Shown: positions 39,170 to 48,644 of the stretch, one piece after another
Position numbering within the stretch: position 1 is the first letter of the stretch
How the letters are laid out: each line of letters starts with the position of its first letter
Source: an uncultured Dehalococcoidia bacterium
GTDB lineage: Bacteria; Chloroflexota; Dehalococcoidia; Lucifugimonadales; UBA3495
Assembly (NCBI GenBank): GCA_951813535.1
Contig: OX638345.1
Span: forward strand, 3,774,608 to 3,838,607
DNA: 64,000 bases
Reading direction: 5' to 3'
Translations under genes and position numbers: made by a program
The notes under the pieces: model-generated
What the model was told of the DNA's origin: nothing
Seen by the model: only the letters and a program-made list of their open reading frames with translations
Databases searched by the model: none

Positions 39170-41977
39170 ATGACCCCGGAACAGAAAGCCCGCACACACA
39201 TCGACGCTCTGCTCACGTCAGCCGGCTGGTCGGTGCAGGATGCCCACTCGCTCAACCTCTCCGCCGCGCGGGGCGTCGCGGTCCGTGAGTTCGGCCTGAA
39301 ACCCGGGCACGGCGCCGCCGACTACCTGCTGTACGTCGATCAAAAGGCGGCGGGCGTCATCGAGGCCAAGCCGGCCGGCTACACCCTCACGGGTGTGGAA
39401 GCCCAGTCGGGCAAATACAGCGAAGGTCTGCTGGACACGCTGCCCGCGCATCGCAAACCCCTGCCTTTCCTCTACGAGACGACCGGGTCGGAAACGCGCT
39501 TCACCAACCTGATCGATCCGGAACCTCGCAGCCGCGGCGTTTTCGCCTTTCATACGCCAGACGCGTTGGCGGATTGGCTGGGCTCAAATGCGACGGTCGC
39601 GCTAACTGGTCCCGCCGGCGTGGCGGAGTCAAGCGCCGCGTACTCGGTCGCGCACAACCTGCGCCAGAGGCTCACCGAAATGCCGGCATTGGATGCCGGG
39701 GCGCTATGGCCGGTGCAGGGCCGGGCCATCCTGAATCTGGAGGAATCGCTGGCGCTGGCGAAGCCGAGGGCGTTGATCCAGATGGCCACCGGCAGCGGCA
39801 AGACCTTCACCGCGTGCAACCTGGTGTACCGCCTCATCAAGCACGCCGGCGCCAGGCGGGTGCTGTTCCTGGTGGACCGCAACAATTTGGGACGCCAGAC
39901 TTTGCGTGAGTTCCAAGGTTTCACGACGCCTGAGGAAAACCGGAAGTTCACCGAGCTGTACAACGTTCAGCTCTTGCAATCCGGCCATATTGATCCGGTG
40001 AGTCGGGTGTGCATCTCGACTATCCAGCGGGTGTACTCCATGCTGCGGGGCGAAGAGCTCGAACCGGAGAAGGAGGAACTGTCCGGCTTCGACTTTGCCC
40101 GGGTCAACCCGCAGCCGGGCGCCGTGGAATACAACCCCAACATTCCCATCGACACCTTCGACTTCATCATCACCGACGAGTGCCACCGCTCCATCTACAA
40201 CCTGTGGCGGCAGGTGCTGGAGTACTTCGACGCCTTTCTCATCGGTCTCACCGCGACCCCTTCGGCCCAGACCTTCGGGTTCTTCCAGCAGAACCTGGTG
40301 ATGGAGTACACCCACGAGGAGGCGGTCGCCGATCGCGTAAACGTCGATTCGGATATCTACCGCATTCGCACGCAGATCACTGAGGAAGGTTCCACCGTAG
40401 AGGCGGGGCAATACGTTGACCGCATGGATCGCAAGACGCGCAAGGTGCGCTGGGAACAACTGGACGAGGACCTGACGCACACCGGCAGTCAACTGGATCG
40501 GGATGTGGTGGCCGAGGACCAGATCCGCACCGTGATCCGCACGTTCCGGGACAAGTTGTTCACCGAGATATTCCCCGGGCGTCGGGACGTGCCCAAGACC
40601 ATCATATTCGCCAAGGACGACAGCCACGCTGACAACATCGTGAAGGTAGTAAGACGGGAGTTCGATAAGGGCAACGAGTTCTGTGAGAAGATCACGTACC
40701 GCACCACTGGCGTGCCGCCGGAACAACTCATCGCCACGTTCCGCAACAGCTACCATCCGCGCATCGTGGTGACGGTGGACATGATCGCCACCGGGACGGA
40801 CATCAAGCCGGTCGAGATCGTGTTCTTCATGCGCAACGTGCAGAGCCGCAACTTTTTCGAGCAGATGAAGGGCCGAGGCGTCCGCGTGATCTCGCCCACG
40901 GAGTTCAACGCGGTCACGCCTGACGCGCCTAACAAAGACCGCTTCGTTATCATCGACGCAGTGGGCGTTACCGAGTCGGAACTGTCGGACTCCTACTCCC
41001 TGGAGCGCGAACCCACGAAGACCTTCGGGCAACTCCTGGACCTGATCGCCAAGGGCAGCCGCGAGTCGGACCATCTCTCGTCGCTGGCGAGCCGGCTGGC
41101 GCGGCTGTCTCACAAGATATCGCCGGCAGAACGGGAATCGATAGAAGCTGCGGCGGCAGGCGTCCCGCTGCAGAGCCTCATCACCAGCCTGGTGCGGGCC
41201 ACCGACCCCGACGCCGCGTTGGAAGCAGCCCGGGAGTCCACCGGATTGGAAGAACCACCGCCCGAAGCCATCGCCGAGGCGGAGAAGCAGCTGCGGGAGG
41301 CCGCTGCGGCGCCTTTGGCATACAACCCAGAGCTGCGGCAACGGTTGGAGACCATCCACCAGTCTCACGAGCAGACCATCGACACCGTGAGCAAGGACGT
41401 ATTGAAGGATGCCGGTTTCACCGAGGTCGCGGCCCAGGATGCCGTGCAGTCGTTCCGGCAGTTCATCGACCAGAACCGGGACGAGATCACGGCGTTGCAG
41501 GTGCTGTACGAGCGCCCCTACCGGCAGCGGCTGCGACTGGACGACATCCGCGCGCTGGCCGACGCCATGCAGGCGCCGCCCCGGTCGTGGACCACCGAGC
41601 GGCTGTGGCAGGCGTACCAGCGGCTGGACGAGTCCAGGGTGCGCGGGTCCGGCCAGCGGCAACTGGCGGACATCGTCGCGCTGGTGCACTACGCCACTGG
41701 CGAGGCCGACGAGCTGGCGCCCTTCGCCGACCATGTCAACCGCCGCTTCGAGGGTTGGCTGTCCTTGCAGGAAACGGTCGGACGGGAGTTCACCGACGAG
41801 CAACGCCGGTGGCTGGAGGCCATCCGCGACCGCATCGCCGGCAACGTGAGCGCGGAGATGCGAGACCTTCAGAACTCGCCGCTCGACCAACGAGGCGGGC
41901 TGATCGCGGCCTACGACCTGTTCGGCGACGATTTGCAGTCCATTATCGACGAGCTGAACCTGGAGTTGGTGCGGTAA
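39170..41977 (+). CDS. hsdR: Type I restriction enzyme, R (DNA translocase/endonuclease) subunit
   Basis: 935 residues. HsdR cuts unmodified DNA after ATP-driven translocation when assembled with HsdM and HsdS. The N-terminal PD-(D/E)xK nuclease is visible (GAADYLLYVDQKAAGVIEAK, residues ~48-67). Helicase motifs follow: Walker A ATGSGKT near 206, DECH box TDECHRS near 335, LTATP near 360, and GTDIKPVEIVFFM, then MKGRGVR near 545-575. The C-terminal half is of EcoEI-R type. The ATG at 39170 (MTPEQKARTHID) fits the family better than 39143. The gene is intact, but its partners are not: hsdM is a fragment at 49693 and no hsdS is in the window. Confidence 0.93.
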   Translation: MTPEQKARTHIDALLTSAGWSVQDAHSLNLSAARGVAVREFGLKPGHGAADYLLYVDQKAAGVIEAKPAGYTLTGVEAQSGKYSEGLLDTLPAHRKPLPFLYETTGSETRFTNLIDPEPRSRGVFAFHTPDALADWLGSNATVALTGPAGVAESSAAYSVAHNLRQRLTEMPALDAGALWPVQGRAILNLEESLALAKPRALIQMATGSGKTFTACNLVYRLIKHAGARRVLFLVDRNNLGRQTLREFQGFTTPEENRKFTELYNVQLLQSGHIDPVSRVCISTIQRVYSMLRGEELEPEKEELSGFDFARVNPQPGAVEYNPNIPIDTFDFIITDECHRSIYNLWRQVLEYFDAFLIGLTATPSAQTFGFFQQNLVMEYTHEEAVADRVNVDSDIYRIRTQITEEGSTVEAGQYVDRMDRKTRKVRWEQLDEDLTHTGSQLDRDVVAEDQIRTVIRTFRDKLFTEIFPGRRDVPKTIIFAKDDSHADNIVKVVRREFDKGNEFCEKITYRTTGVPPEQLIATFRNSYHPRIVVTVDMIATGTDIKPVEIVFFMRNVQSRNFFEQMKGRGVRVISPTEFNAVTPDAPNKDRFVIIDAVGVTESELSDSYSLEREPTKTFGQLLDLIAKGSRESDHLSSLASRLARLSHKISPAERESIEAAAAGVPLQSLITSLVRATDPDAALEAARESTGLEEPPPEAIAEAEKQLREAAAAPLAYNPELRQRLETIHQSHEQTIDTVSKDVLKDAGFTEVAAQDAVQSFRQFIDQNRDEITALQVLYERPYRQRLRLDDIRALADAMQAPPRSWTTERLWQAYQRLDESRVRGSGQRQLADIVALVHYATGEADELAPFADHVNRRFEGWLSLQETVGREFTDEQRRWLEAIRDRIAGNVSAEMRDLQNSPLDQRGGLIAAYDLFGDDLQSIIDELNLELVR

Positions 41978-42045
41978 GCGGGCAGCCTTGACCCGCTGAT
42001 GGGTTGCCCACACAATAGAATTGAGACGATTTTGGAGAAAGCCGG

Positions 42046-42276
42046 ATGGTCAGCACTACGAAGGAACAATTCACTGGGCGTGCTGCGCCCGAATTACTGG
42101 CGGAGATGCGAAAAATGGCCGAAGCAGAGGGCCGCGAATTCGAGGCCACTTTGGAAGACGCCATTCGCCTGTACGTTGAGTGCGGCACAGAAGAGCGGGC
42201 GCACGAGGAAGCGATGGCGCATTACCGGGCCAGCGTGGAGAAGAACCGCCGGTTGGCCGAACTATTGGCCCAATGA
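42046..42276 (+). CDS. Small antitoxin-like protein partnered with Fic/Doc
   Basis: 76 residues, probably helical. It has a ribbon-helix-helix-like centre (APELLAEMRKMAEAEGREFEATLEDAIRLYVE) and a charged C-terminal helix (HYRASVEKNRRLAELLAQ) that could occupy the toxin active site. GGAG lies eight bases before the ATG. Its stop overlaps the start of the Fic gene (ATGA), a typical antitoxin-toxin arrangement. A dead homologue of the same length is at 57952-58179, also followed by a Fic start. It does not resemble Phd by sequence; the role is inferred from context. Confidence 0.7.
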   Translation: MVSTTKEQFTGRAAPELLAEMRKMAEAEGREFEATLEDAIRLYVECGTEERAHEEAMAHYRASVEKNRRLAELLAQ

Positions 42277-42659
42277 ACCGTCGATATCCCACCATCAGGA
42301 TGGCGATTGAAATCCACGACGACCAGATCACCCAGTTCGGCGGAGAATCCGGTCTCCGTGACGTCGGCTCTCTCGAATCAGCGCTGATGCGCCCACAAAT
42401 TGGGTATTACGACGGAATTATTGAGGAAGCCGCGGCGCTGATGGAAAGCCTGGCCATCAACCATCCGTTCGTGGACGGGAACAAGCGGGTTTCCTTCTTC
42501 GCCACCGATATGTTCCTGCGTATGAACGGCCAATTCATAGATTGCGAAAGCATCGAAGCGTACGACCATTTCATGCACCTGTTCGATAGCAACTCCTTCC
42601 GATTCGCGGAGTTAGTCGCATGGCTATCTGGCAACGTCAAGCCACTGCCGTCGGCGTGA
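42273..42659 (+). CDS. Fic/Doc-family toxin (death-on-curing type)
   Basis: 128 residues. Doc-type Fic proteins inactivate translation, classically by phosphorylating EF-Tu. The N-terminus AIEIHDDQITQFGG and the segment GLRDVGSLESALMRPQ are typical of Doc. The catalytic Fic box INHPFVDGNKR (residues ~62-72) keeps the His, acidic, Asn and Arg residues. The start ATG overlaps the antitoxin stop by one base pair set (ATGA). The pair sits between hsdR and the OLD nuclease in a defence island. Confidence 0.9.
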   Translation: MNRRYPTIRMAIEIHDDQITQFGGESGLRDVGSLESALMRPQIGYYDGIIEEAAALMESLAINHPFVDGNKRVSFFATDMFLRMNGQFIDCESIEAYDHFMHLFDSNSFRFAELVAWLSGNVKPLPSA

Positions 42660-42709
42660 GCGTATCGTTCTGGTCTCTATGGGACTTGGATCAGATAATC
42701 GGAGAACCC

Positions 42710-44683
42710 ATGCAGATAAAAAATGTCCATGTGAAGAACTTTCGCTCCATCTTGGATGAATCGTTACCGTGCGACTCCCTCACAGCGTTAGTGGGGCGAA
42801 ACGGTTCCGGCAAGTCTTCTTTCTTGAGGGCTCTAGAATTTTTCTACAGCCCATCAGCCGCAGTGACTGTGGAGGATTTTTACGCCCAAGATGTAAGCAA
42901 TAACATTGAAATAGCGGTCACTTATGCTGATCTTGACGCTCAGGAATTCGACCTGTTTTCCGCTTATATGGAGGACGACAGTCTAACCGTGGTTCGTGTC
43001 TTCTCCGACCCCCAAGCGGGAAGGTCAGGCACTTACCACGGGACGCGGCTTCAAAACCCTGATTTCGTTGCAATCAGGAATGCAGGTGCCGCCACGGCTA
43101 TCAGGGAAAAATATGCCGAGACTCGGGCATTAGATAAGTACGATTCATTGCCGTCGGCCCCTTCTGCGGCGGCGGTGCGGCAAGCTTTAGATGAATGGGA
43201 AAATCAGAACCCCGAACATTCCATTTCGATGAGAGACGATGGCCAATTCTTCGGGTTTACGCAAGTCGCCCAAGGTTATCTTGGGCGACACAGCAAGTTC
43301 ATTTATATACCAGCCGTGAGGGACGCAGTGGAAGATGCGACTGAAGGACGAGGGTCATCAGTCACAGAGATCATGAATCTAGTAGTGCGAAACGCACTCG
43401 CAAATCGGAAGGATGTTACTGATTTCAAGCAACGTACGCAGGACCGATATAAAGAAATCATGAATCCCGCGAACCTAACGGAGCTAAATGACCTTGCGGC
43501 CAATTTATCCGAGACCCTTCAATCATTTGTGCCGGATGCCAGCGTTTTGTTGCAATGGTCTGAACTGTCCGATATCTCGATTCCTTTGCCTCAAGCAGAG
43601 GTCAAACTCACCGAGGACGAGTACGAGTCGAGAGTAGAAAGGACCGGACACGGTCTTCAACGAGCGTTCATAATCACGATGCTCCAGCATCTTGATGCGG
43701 TCCGCAATGTGGGGTCCGCACCCGAGCCAGTGGCTCAAGCAGAACCTGAAACAAAGGTGGAAGCCAGTGGTTCAATCGGTCACTTGCCGAACCTAGTGTT
43801 GGCAATAGAGGAACCTGAGCTGTATCAACACCCGAGCCGTCAACGGCATCTAGCTTCAGTGCTATTGAACCTAGCGACGGGCGCGATCCCCGGCGTGGCC
43901 GATAAAACCCAAGTCGTATATGCCACACATTCACCGCTATTCGTGGGGCTCGACCGTTTCGACCAGATCCGTGTCTTGCACAAAGTCCCCCAGAAAGACG
44001 ACGGTCCAAGAGCCACTCAACTCAAGCAGGCAGATATGGGAGCTGTTGCCGATGCGCTGTGGGATGCGAAAAATCAACGTGGTGAAAGGTTCACAGCTGA
44101 AACGCTGAGACCCCGCCTTCAAGCGCTAATGACTCCCTGGATGGGAGAGGGGTTCTTTGCTGACGTGGTTGTATTGGTGGAAGGAGAAGACGATCGCGCC
44201 GCGATCTTAGGGTTCGCAAAATCAAAGGACATTGATTTTGATGGTCTGGGCATTACCGTGATTCCCTGTTTTGGTAAATCAAACATCGATCGCCCTTTGG
44301 TCATTCTGAAGCAATTAGGCGTATCCGTTTATGTTGTATGGGACGGTGACTGCGGAGCCAACGACCCAAAGCCGGAGGATAACAGGTACCTCCTTCGGCT
44401 TCTCGGTCAGCCTGAGGAGGACTGGCCACACTTTGTCAGGGCTTCATCCGCGTGCTTCAAAACGAATTTGGAGAAGACATTGGAGGACGAAATAGGGAAG
44501 GAATCTTTCAACGAATTGCTATCAGAGGCTCAGCAAGAGTTGGGCATCGCTAAGAAGAAAGACGCCCTGAAAAACCCTGCCATCGTTGGAAATGTGGTTG
44601 CAAAAGCCTCTTCACATGGTAACCCTAGCACGTCGCTGGAAAGCATCGTCGAGAGAATTGTCGCCCTCAAATCTCAGTCCTAA
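42710..44683 (+). CDS. OLD-family ATP-dependent nuclease (AAA ATPase plus TOPRIM)
   Basis: 657 residues. The N-terminal ABC/SMC-like ATPase has Walker A LVGRNGSGKSSFL near residue 27, and its C-terminal half AIEEPELYQHPSRQ (Walker B/D-loop) near 360 and ATHSPLF near 400. The C-terminal TOPRIM nuclease has VVLVEGEDDRAAIL near 485 and VWDGDCG near 545. The OLD family includes P2 Old and the GajA subunit of Gabija; no UvrD-like GajB follows, so this is either a stand-alone Old or an orphan. GGAG lies six bases before the ATG. It follows the Fic toxin by 50 bases and may be in one operon with hsdR and the toxin pair. Confidence 0.88.
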   Translation: MQIKNVHVKNFRSILDESLPCDSLTALVGRNGSGKSSFLRALEFFYSPSAAVTVEDFYAQDVSNNIEIAVTYADLDAQEFDLFSAYMEDDSLTVVRVFSDPQAGRSGTYHGTRLQNPDFVAIRNAGAATAIREKYAETRALDKYDSLPSAPSAAAVRQALDEWENQNPEHSISMRDDGQFFGFTQVAQGYLGRHSKFIYIPAVRDAVEDATEGRGSSVTEIMNLVVRNALANRKDVTDFKQRTQDRYKEIMNPANLTELNDLAANLSETLQSFVPDASVLLQWSELSDISIPLPQAEVKLTEDEYESRVERTGHGLQRAFIITMLQHLDAVRNVGSAPEPVAQAEPETKVEASGSIGHLPNLVLAIEEPELYQHPSRQRHLASVLLNLATGAIPGVADKTQVVYATHSPLFVGLDRFDQIRVLHKVPQKDDGPRATQLKQADMGAVADALWDAKNQRGERFTAETLRPRLQALMTPWMGEGFFADVVVLVEGEDDRAAILGFAKSKDIDFDGLGITVIPCFGKSNIDRPLVILKQLGVSVYVVWDGDCGANDPKPEDNRYLLRLLGQPEEDWPHFVRASSACFKTNLEKTLEDEIGKESFNELLSEAQQELGIAKKKDALKNPAIVGNVVAKASSHGNPSTSLESIVERIVALKSQS

Positions 44684-44805
44684 GCCCCCAATCCACCGAA
44701 GGGATGAGTTTGTCGGCATAGATAGGCGATAAGAAAGTGCTCCCTGCTGCGAGGATAATGGTTTTTGACAACGAAAACCAGCCCGAAACGAGGAGCACCC
44801 ATCGG

Positions 44806-45290
44806 ATGCTACCATGCAACGACCCCGACCGCATCCACGTCGCCTTTGATGACCACCGTCTGGTGGCCGATGCTGGGCTGATCCTGCCGGTCACCCTGGC
44901 CCTGCATCTGGGACTGGGCGAGTTGGTGGACAACCATGTTGACCTGGGAGATGCGCCGGGTCGAGCCAATGCTGGAGACAAACTGCTGACCCTGGCGGCG
45001 TCGGCGCTGGCCGGTGGCGACTGCATCGACGATGCCGACGCGCTGCGGCCTGGCGGGACCGAGCAGGCGCTGGGTTGTGTCGTGAAAGCGCCATCCACGC
45101 TGCGAACCTTCCTGCGGAGTTTCCGGTGGGGCCACGTGCGCCAGTTGGATCGGGTGAGCCGGGAGGCGCTGGCTCGGGCCTGGACCGCTGGGGCCGGACC
45201 GGGCGATGATCCGTTGACCATCGACCTGGACTCCACCGTCTGCGAGACCTACGGGCTGGGCAAGGAGGGCGCGCAGCGCCACAACTTGTA
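44806..45290 (+). pseudogene. IS1380-type transposase, N-terminal part
   Basis: The frame from ATG 44806 reads DRIHVAFDDHRLVADAGL, then LHLGLGELVDNHVDLGDAPG. It continues past AGDKLLTLAASALAGGDCIDDAD to DDPLTIDLDSTVCETYGLGKEGAQRHN, which includes the first catalytic Asp region (IDLDST). Family similarity ends abruptly at about 45290, where the nested insertion begins. Confidence 0.8.
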
Positions 45291-45455
45291 TCTTGATAGT
45301 GGCGTGGGACAATCCTTGCGCCGGAGTGATCCGGGTGCGGCAGACCGACCACAACTTGGTCATAAAATACCGCAGCGTAGCAAAGGTCGCCGCACTCATG
45401 CCTGAAGAGAGCCCGAACGGTTGCCGGGTTGATAGACGACAATAAGGAATGCCTC
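45291..45455. other. Unassigned junction between IS1380 and the IS21 repeats
   Basis: About 165 bases between the last IS1380 codon and the first clear IS21 terminal repeat. Minus-strand frames read, for example, FGLSSGMSAATFATLRYFMTK, but I do not recognise the family. It may be the outer end of the IS21 element or a scrap of another one. Confidence 0.3.
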
Positions 45456-45517
45456 TTGCGCTGACTATTCTTGCCGGTTGGGATGGTGTAAATCGTCCGG
45501 CACGGAGGTGCCGGATT

Positions 45518-47020
45518 TTGATCAAGGACCGACAAGTCAGACTATTGAGGCAGAGACTTATGGAAGGAAAAACCCAGGAGACGGCGGCCGCGATGGCCGG
45601 GATGTGCGTGCGGTCAGCGCACAAGTGGCAGAGTGGTCGGTTGCCGTCGGAGACGAAGGAGGAGCGCTGGTGGCGGACCCGGGCCGATCCCTTCGGCGGG
45701 GTGTGGGAGGAGGAGATTGAGCCCCTGCTGCAAGGCGATCCCAGCGGCAAGCTGAAGGCAACGACAATTATCGAGTGGTTGGAGGAGCAGCATACCGGGC
45801 GGTCCAGCGCGTCCCAGCTCAGGACGCTGCAACGACGATTACAGGACTGGCGAGCACTCAATGGTCCCGATCAGGAGGTGTACTTCCCCCAGGAGCATCC
45901 ACCGGGTCGGGAAGCCCAGTTCGACTTCACCCATGGCAGCGCCCTGGGGGTGACCGTCGCCGGACAGCCCTATCCTCACTTGCTGTTCCAGCTGATCCTC
46001 AGCCACTCGGGCTGGCGCTACGCCGAGGTCACCGCCGGCGAGACCTTCCTGGCCCTCAAGCAGGGAATGCAGAATGCGCTGTGGACCCGGCGCGGCGTAC
46101 CGGAGGTGGTGCGTTCCGACAATACCTCCGCCGCCACCCACGAGATGAAACGCAGCCGCGGCCGGGCGCTTAACGCCAATTACGCCGCCCTGCTGGAGCA
46201 CTATGGGCTGCGCTCCACCCGCATCAATCCTGGCAAGAGCCACGAAAACGGCGTCGCCGAGCACGCTCACTACCGTTTGAAGGATGCCGTGGACCAGGCC
46301 CTCATCATGCGGGGCAGCCGCGATTTCCACACCGACGAAGACTACGCCGGTTTCGTACGGGAGATGGTGGAGAAGCGCAATCGCCTGGTGCAGGGGAAGC
46401 TGGAGCAGGAAATGGCTTGCCTACGGCCCCTGCCGCCAGCTCCCATGCCGGAATACGCCAACTACCAGTCCAGGGTGCGCCGGTGGAGCACCATCCAGGT
46501 GGCGGGACGCAGCTACAGCGTACCCTCTCGCCTCATCGGCAGGGAGGTACAGATCCGCCTCTATTCCGATCACGTGGAAGTGTACTACAAGGGTCACTTT
46601 GTGGAACGCATGGAGCGAGTGCGCGGTGATGGAGAAGTAAACGTCAATTACCGCCACGTGATCAATTCCCTGGTGCGCAAGCCGGGCGCCTTTGCCCGGT
46701 ACCGCTTCCGGGAGCAGCTGTTTCCCACCCTGCGCTTCCGCTTGGCATATGACGCCCTCAGGCAGTGGCGTGGTGAGCGCGCCGACGTGGAGTACGTGCG
46801 CATCCTGCACCTGGCGTCGACCACCATGGAGGCCAATGTGGACAGCGCGTTGTCGCTGCTGCTGGAGACCGGGCAGCCCTTCGACTACGCCGAGGTGCGG
46901 GAACTGGCCGAGCCCAAGGTGCCCCAGGCTCCGGTGCTGGTCCTCTCTGGCAAGCCGGACCTGAAGATCTACGACCGCCTGCTCACCGTCAGCCTGGCCG
47001 GATCGGGGGTGTGCGCATGA
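45518..47020 (+). CDS. istA: IS21 transposase IstA
   Basis: 500 residues, intact. An N-terminal helix-turn-helix (TQETAAAMAGMCVRSAHKWQ) precedes the RNase H-like core with Asp in AQFDFTHG, Asp in VVRSDNTSAA and Glu in GVAEHAHYR. A C-terminal beta domain follows (RSYSVPSRLIGREVQIRLY). I prefer the TTG at 45518, which has GGAGG nine bases upstream, over the ATG at 45449, which lies outside the terminal repeat. Its stop overlaps the istB start (ATGA), so the two are translationally coupled. Confidence 0.9.
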   Translation: MIKDRQVRLLRQRLMEGKTQETAAAMAGMCVRSAHKWQSGRLPSETKEERWWRTRADPFGGVWEEEIEPLLQGDPSGKLKATTIIEWLEEQHTGRSSASQLRTLQRRLQDWRALNGPDQEVYFPQEHPPGREAQFDFTHGSALGVTVAGQPYPHLLFQLILSHSGWRYAEVTAGETFLALKQGMQNALWTRRGVPEVVRSDNTSAATHEMKRSRGRALNANYAALLEHYGLRSTRINPGKSHENGVAEHAHYRLKDAVDQALIMRGSRDFHTDEDYAGFVREMVEKRNRLVQGKLEQEMACLRPLPPAPMPEYANYQSRVRRWSTIQVAGRSYSVPSRLIGREVQIRLYSDHVEVYYKGHFVERMERVRGDGEVNVNYRHVINSLVRKPGAFARYRFREQLFPTLRFRLAYDALRQWRGERADVEYVRILHLASTTMEANVDSALSLLLETGQPFDYAEVRELAEPKVPQAPVLVLSGKPDLKIYDRLLTVSLAGSGVCA

Positions 47021-47808
47021 TGGACACCAACACCAGGGTCATCCAGGAGCGCATCGGCGAGCTCTGCCGCGAATTCAAGCTGCCCACCATGGGCGCCCAG
47101 TCGGTGGCCCGTTTCACCGAGGCTGGCCACGGCGACGCCCTGTCCACCTTCCTGGAGGTGCTGGAGCAGGAGGCCGAGGATCGTCGCCACCGGCGCATCA
47201 ACCGGCTGCGTCAGGCGTCCCGGCTGCCCTCGGGCAAGACCTGGGAAACCTTCGAGCACCACCGGATGCCGCTCGCTCTCAGGCAGCAGCTGGACCAACT
47301 GGCCCAGGGCAGTTTCGTGGATCACGGCGTCAACGTGCTGGCCTTCGGGCTCCCCGGCACCGGCAAGACCCACGCGCTCTGCGCCCTGGGCCACCGCCTG
47401 GTGGAAACGGGCCACTCCGTCCTCTTCGCACCGGCCTACCGCCTGGTGCAGGAACTGCTCGCCGCCAAGCGCGACTTCGACCTGCCCCGACAACTGCGCA
47501 AGCTGGACAACTTCGACTTCCTGCTCCTGGACGATCTCGGCTACCTGCCCCAGGGCAACGAAGAGTCCGAGGTCCTCTTCACCCTCATCGCCGAACGCTA
47601 CGAACGCCGGTCCCTGGGCATCACATCCAACCTGGTCTTCTCTGAGTGGGAACGCATCTTCGCCAACCCCATGGCCACCGCCGCGGCAATCGACCGGGTC
47701 GTCCACCACGCCGTCATCCTGGAGTTTGACGTCCCCAGCTACCGGACTGATGCAGCACAGCAACGCGGCGAGACTGCCGCGGCCGAGGAGGTGAACCGGC
47801 AAAAATAG
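47017..47808 (+). CDS. istB: IS21 helper ATPase IstB
   Basis: 263 residues, intact AAA+ protein that loads the IstA transposase on target DNA. Walker A GLPGTGKTHAL lies near residue 110, Walker B FLLLDDLGYLPQG near 170, and sensor region LGITSNLVFSEW near 207. Unlike the IstB copy at 5344-6155, all ATPase motifs are kept. Confidence 0.92.
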   Translation: MMDTNTRVIQERIGELCREFKLPTMGAQSVARFTEAGHGDALSTFLEVLEQEAEDRRHRRINRLRQASRLPSGKTWETFEHHRMPLALRQQLDQLAQGSFVDHGVNVLAFGLPGTGKTHALCALGHRLVETGHSVLFAPAYRLVQELLAAKRDFDLPRQLRKLDNFDFLLLDDLGYLPQGNEESEVLFTLIAERYERRSLGITSNLVFSEWERIFANPMATAAAIDRVVHHAVILEFDVPSYRTDAAQQRGETAAAEEVNRQK

Positions 47809-47831
47809 TGGACGCATTTTCGGCAAGATTA

Positions 47832-48638
47832 GGCTCTGTTGACATTTGATTACAATGGCCGCATGTCAAACATCAGACTATCACCGGAACAGTGGGTCAG
47901 GATTCTCGATTTCTTGCGTGGCCGCACTGGCCTGTACGTCGGCCAGGAAGCGGATTGCCGACGGTTTGTCGAGGCCGTCTTATGGATCAACCGCTCTGGG
48001 GCGCAATGGCGACTGCTGCCTGCCGAGTACGGGAACTGGAACACCGTCTACAAACGGTTCGCCCGTTGGACTGACCAAGGCGTCTGGGAACAGATGCATC
48101 AATGTTTCTCCGACGACCCTGATCTGGAATACCTGATCATTGACAGCACGGTGGTACGGGCGCACCCTTGCGCGGCGGGAGCGCCCCCCAAAAAGGCGGT
48201 CAGGCCGCCCAGTCCCTGGGCCGGAGCCGAGGCGGGTTCAGCACGAAGGTTCACGTGAGCGTGGACGGCTTGGGCAACCCCTTGCGGTTCATCCTGACCG
48301 GAGGGCAACAGCACGACATCACCCAGGCGGAGGGGTTGATCGCGGGTTACGCTGGCGAGCACGTACTGGCCGACAAAGGATATGACGCTCGGGAGTTTCG
48401 CCAGCACATCCTGGAACTGGGCATGACCCCGGTCATTCCGCCTCGCTCGAACCGCAAGGAACCCGCTGATTATGACCGTCATCCGTACCGAGAACGTCAT
48501 CTGGTGGAATGCTTCATCGGCAAGATGAAACACTATCGCCGGATATTCTCCCGGTTTGAGAAACTGGACACCAGATACCTGGGCTTCCTGCATTTCACCG
48601 CCGCTCTCGTCTGGTTACGGTGAAATGTCAACAGAACC
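47832..48638 (+). mobile_element. IS5-family element (IS427 group), probably active
   Basis: The 807-bp element has 16-bp terminal inverted repeats GGCTCTGTTGACATTT and, at the right end, the complement of GGTTCTGTTGACATTT, differing at one base. The flanking TA on each side fits the IS427-group target. The two overlapping frames that make its transposase are undamaged. Confidence 0.88.
47863..48623 (+). CDS. IS5/IS427-type transposase in two overlapping frames (programmed frameshift)
   Basis: Frame 1 starts at ATG 47863 (MSNIRLSPEQWVRILDFL), includes WINRSGAQWRLLP and the first Asp in LEYLIIDSTVVRAH, and ends at 48258. Frame 2, in the -1 frame, continues QSLGRSRGGFSTKVHV, the second Asp in VLADKGYDAREFR and the Glu box YRERHLVECFIGKMK to 48623. 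The overlap contains CCCCCCAAAAAGG at 48184-48196, a likely -1 slippage site as used by many IS427-group elements. No other damage is visible. Confidence 0.85.
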
Positions 48639-48644
48639 TAGTTG

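Larger units (their letters stand above)
45456..47831 (+). mobile_element. IS21-family element, apparently intact istAB
   Basis: It carries full-length istA and istB on the plus strand. Inverted repeats flank them: TTGCGCTGACTATTCTTGCC at 45456 and its complement-like AACCGGCAAAAATAGTGGAC at 47794. It is not closely related to the decayed IS21 at 5233-7505. The outer left tip may extend up to about 45300, and the right tip abuts the IS5 at 47832. Confidence 0.75.

Noticed and set aside
42710-44683. A Gabija system (GajA)
   Set aside because: Only the OLD-type subunit is present. No UvrD-like helicase gene follows, and the next DNA is an IS element.
45291-45455. A minus-strand gene (FATLRYFMTK frame)
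   Set aside because: Short, no start or family, and located inside an IS junction.
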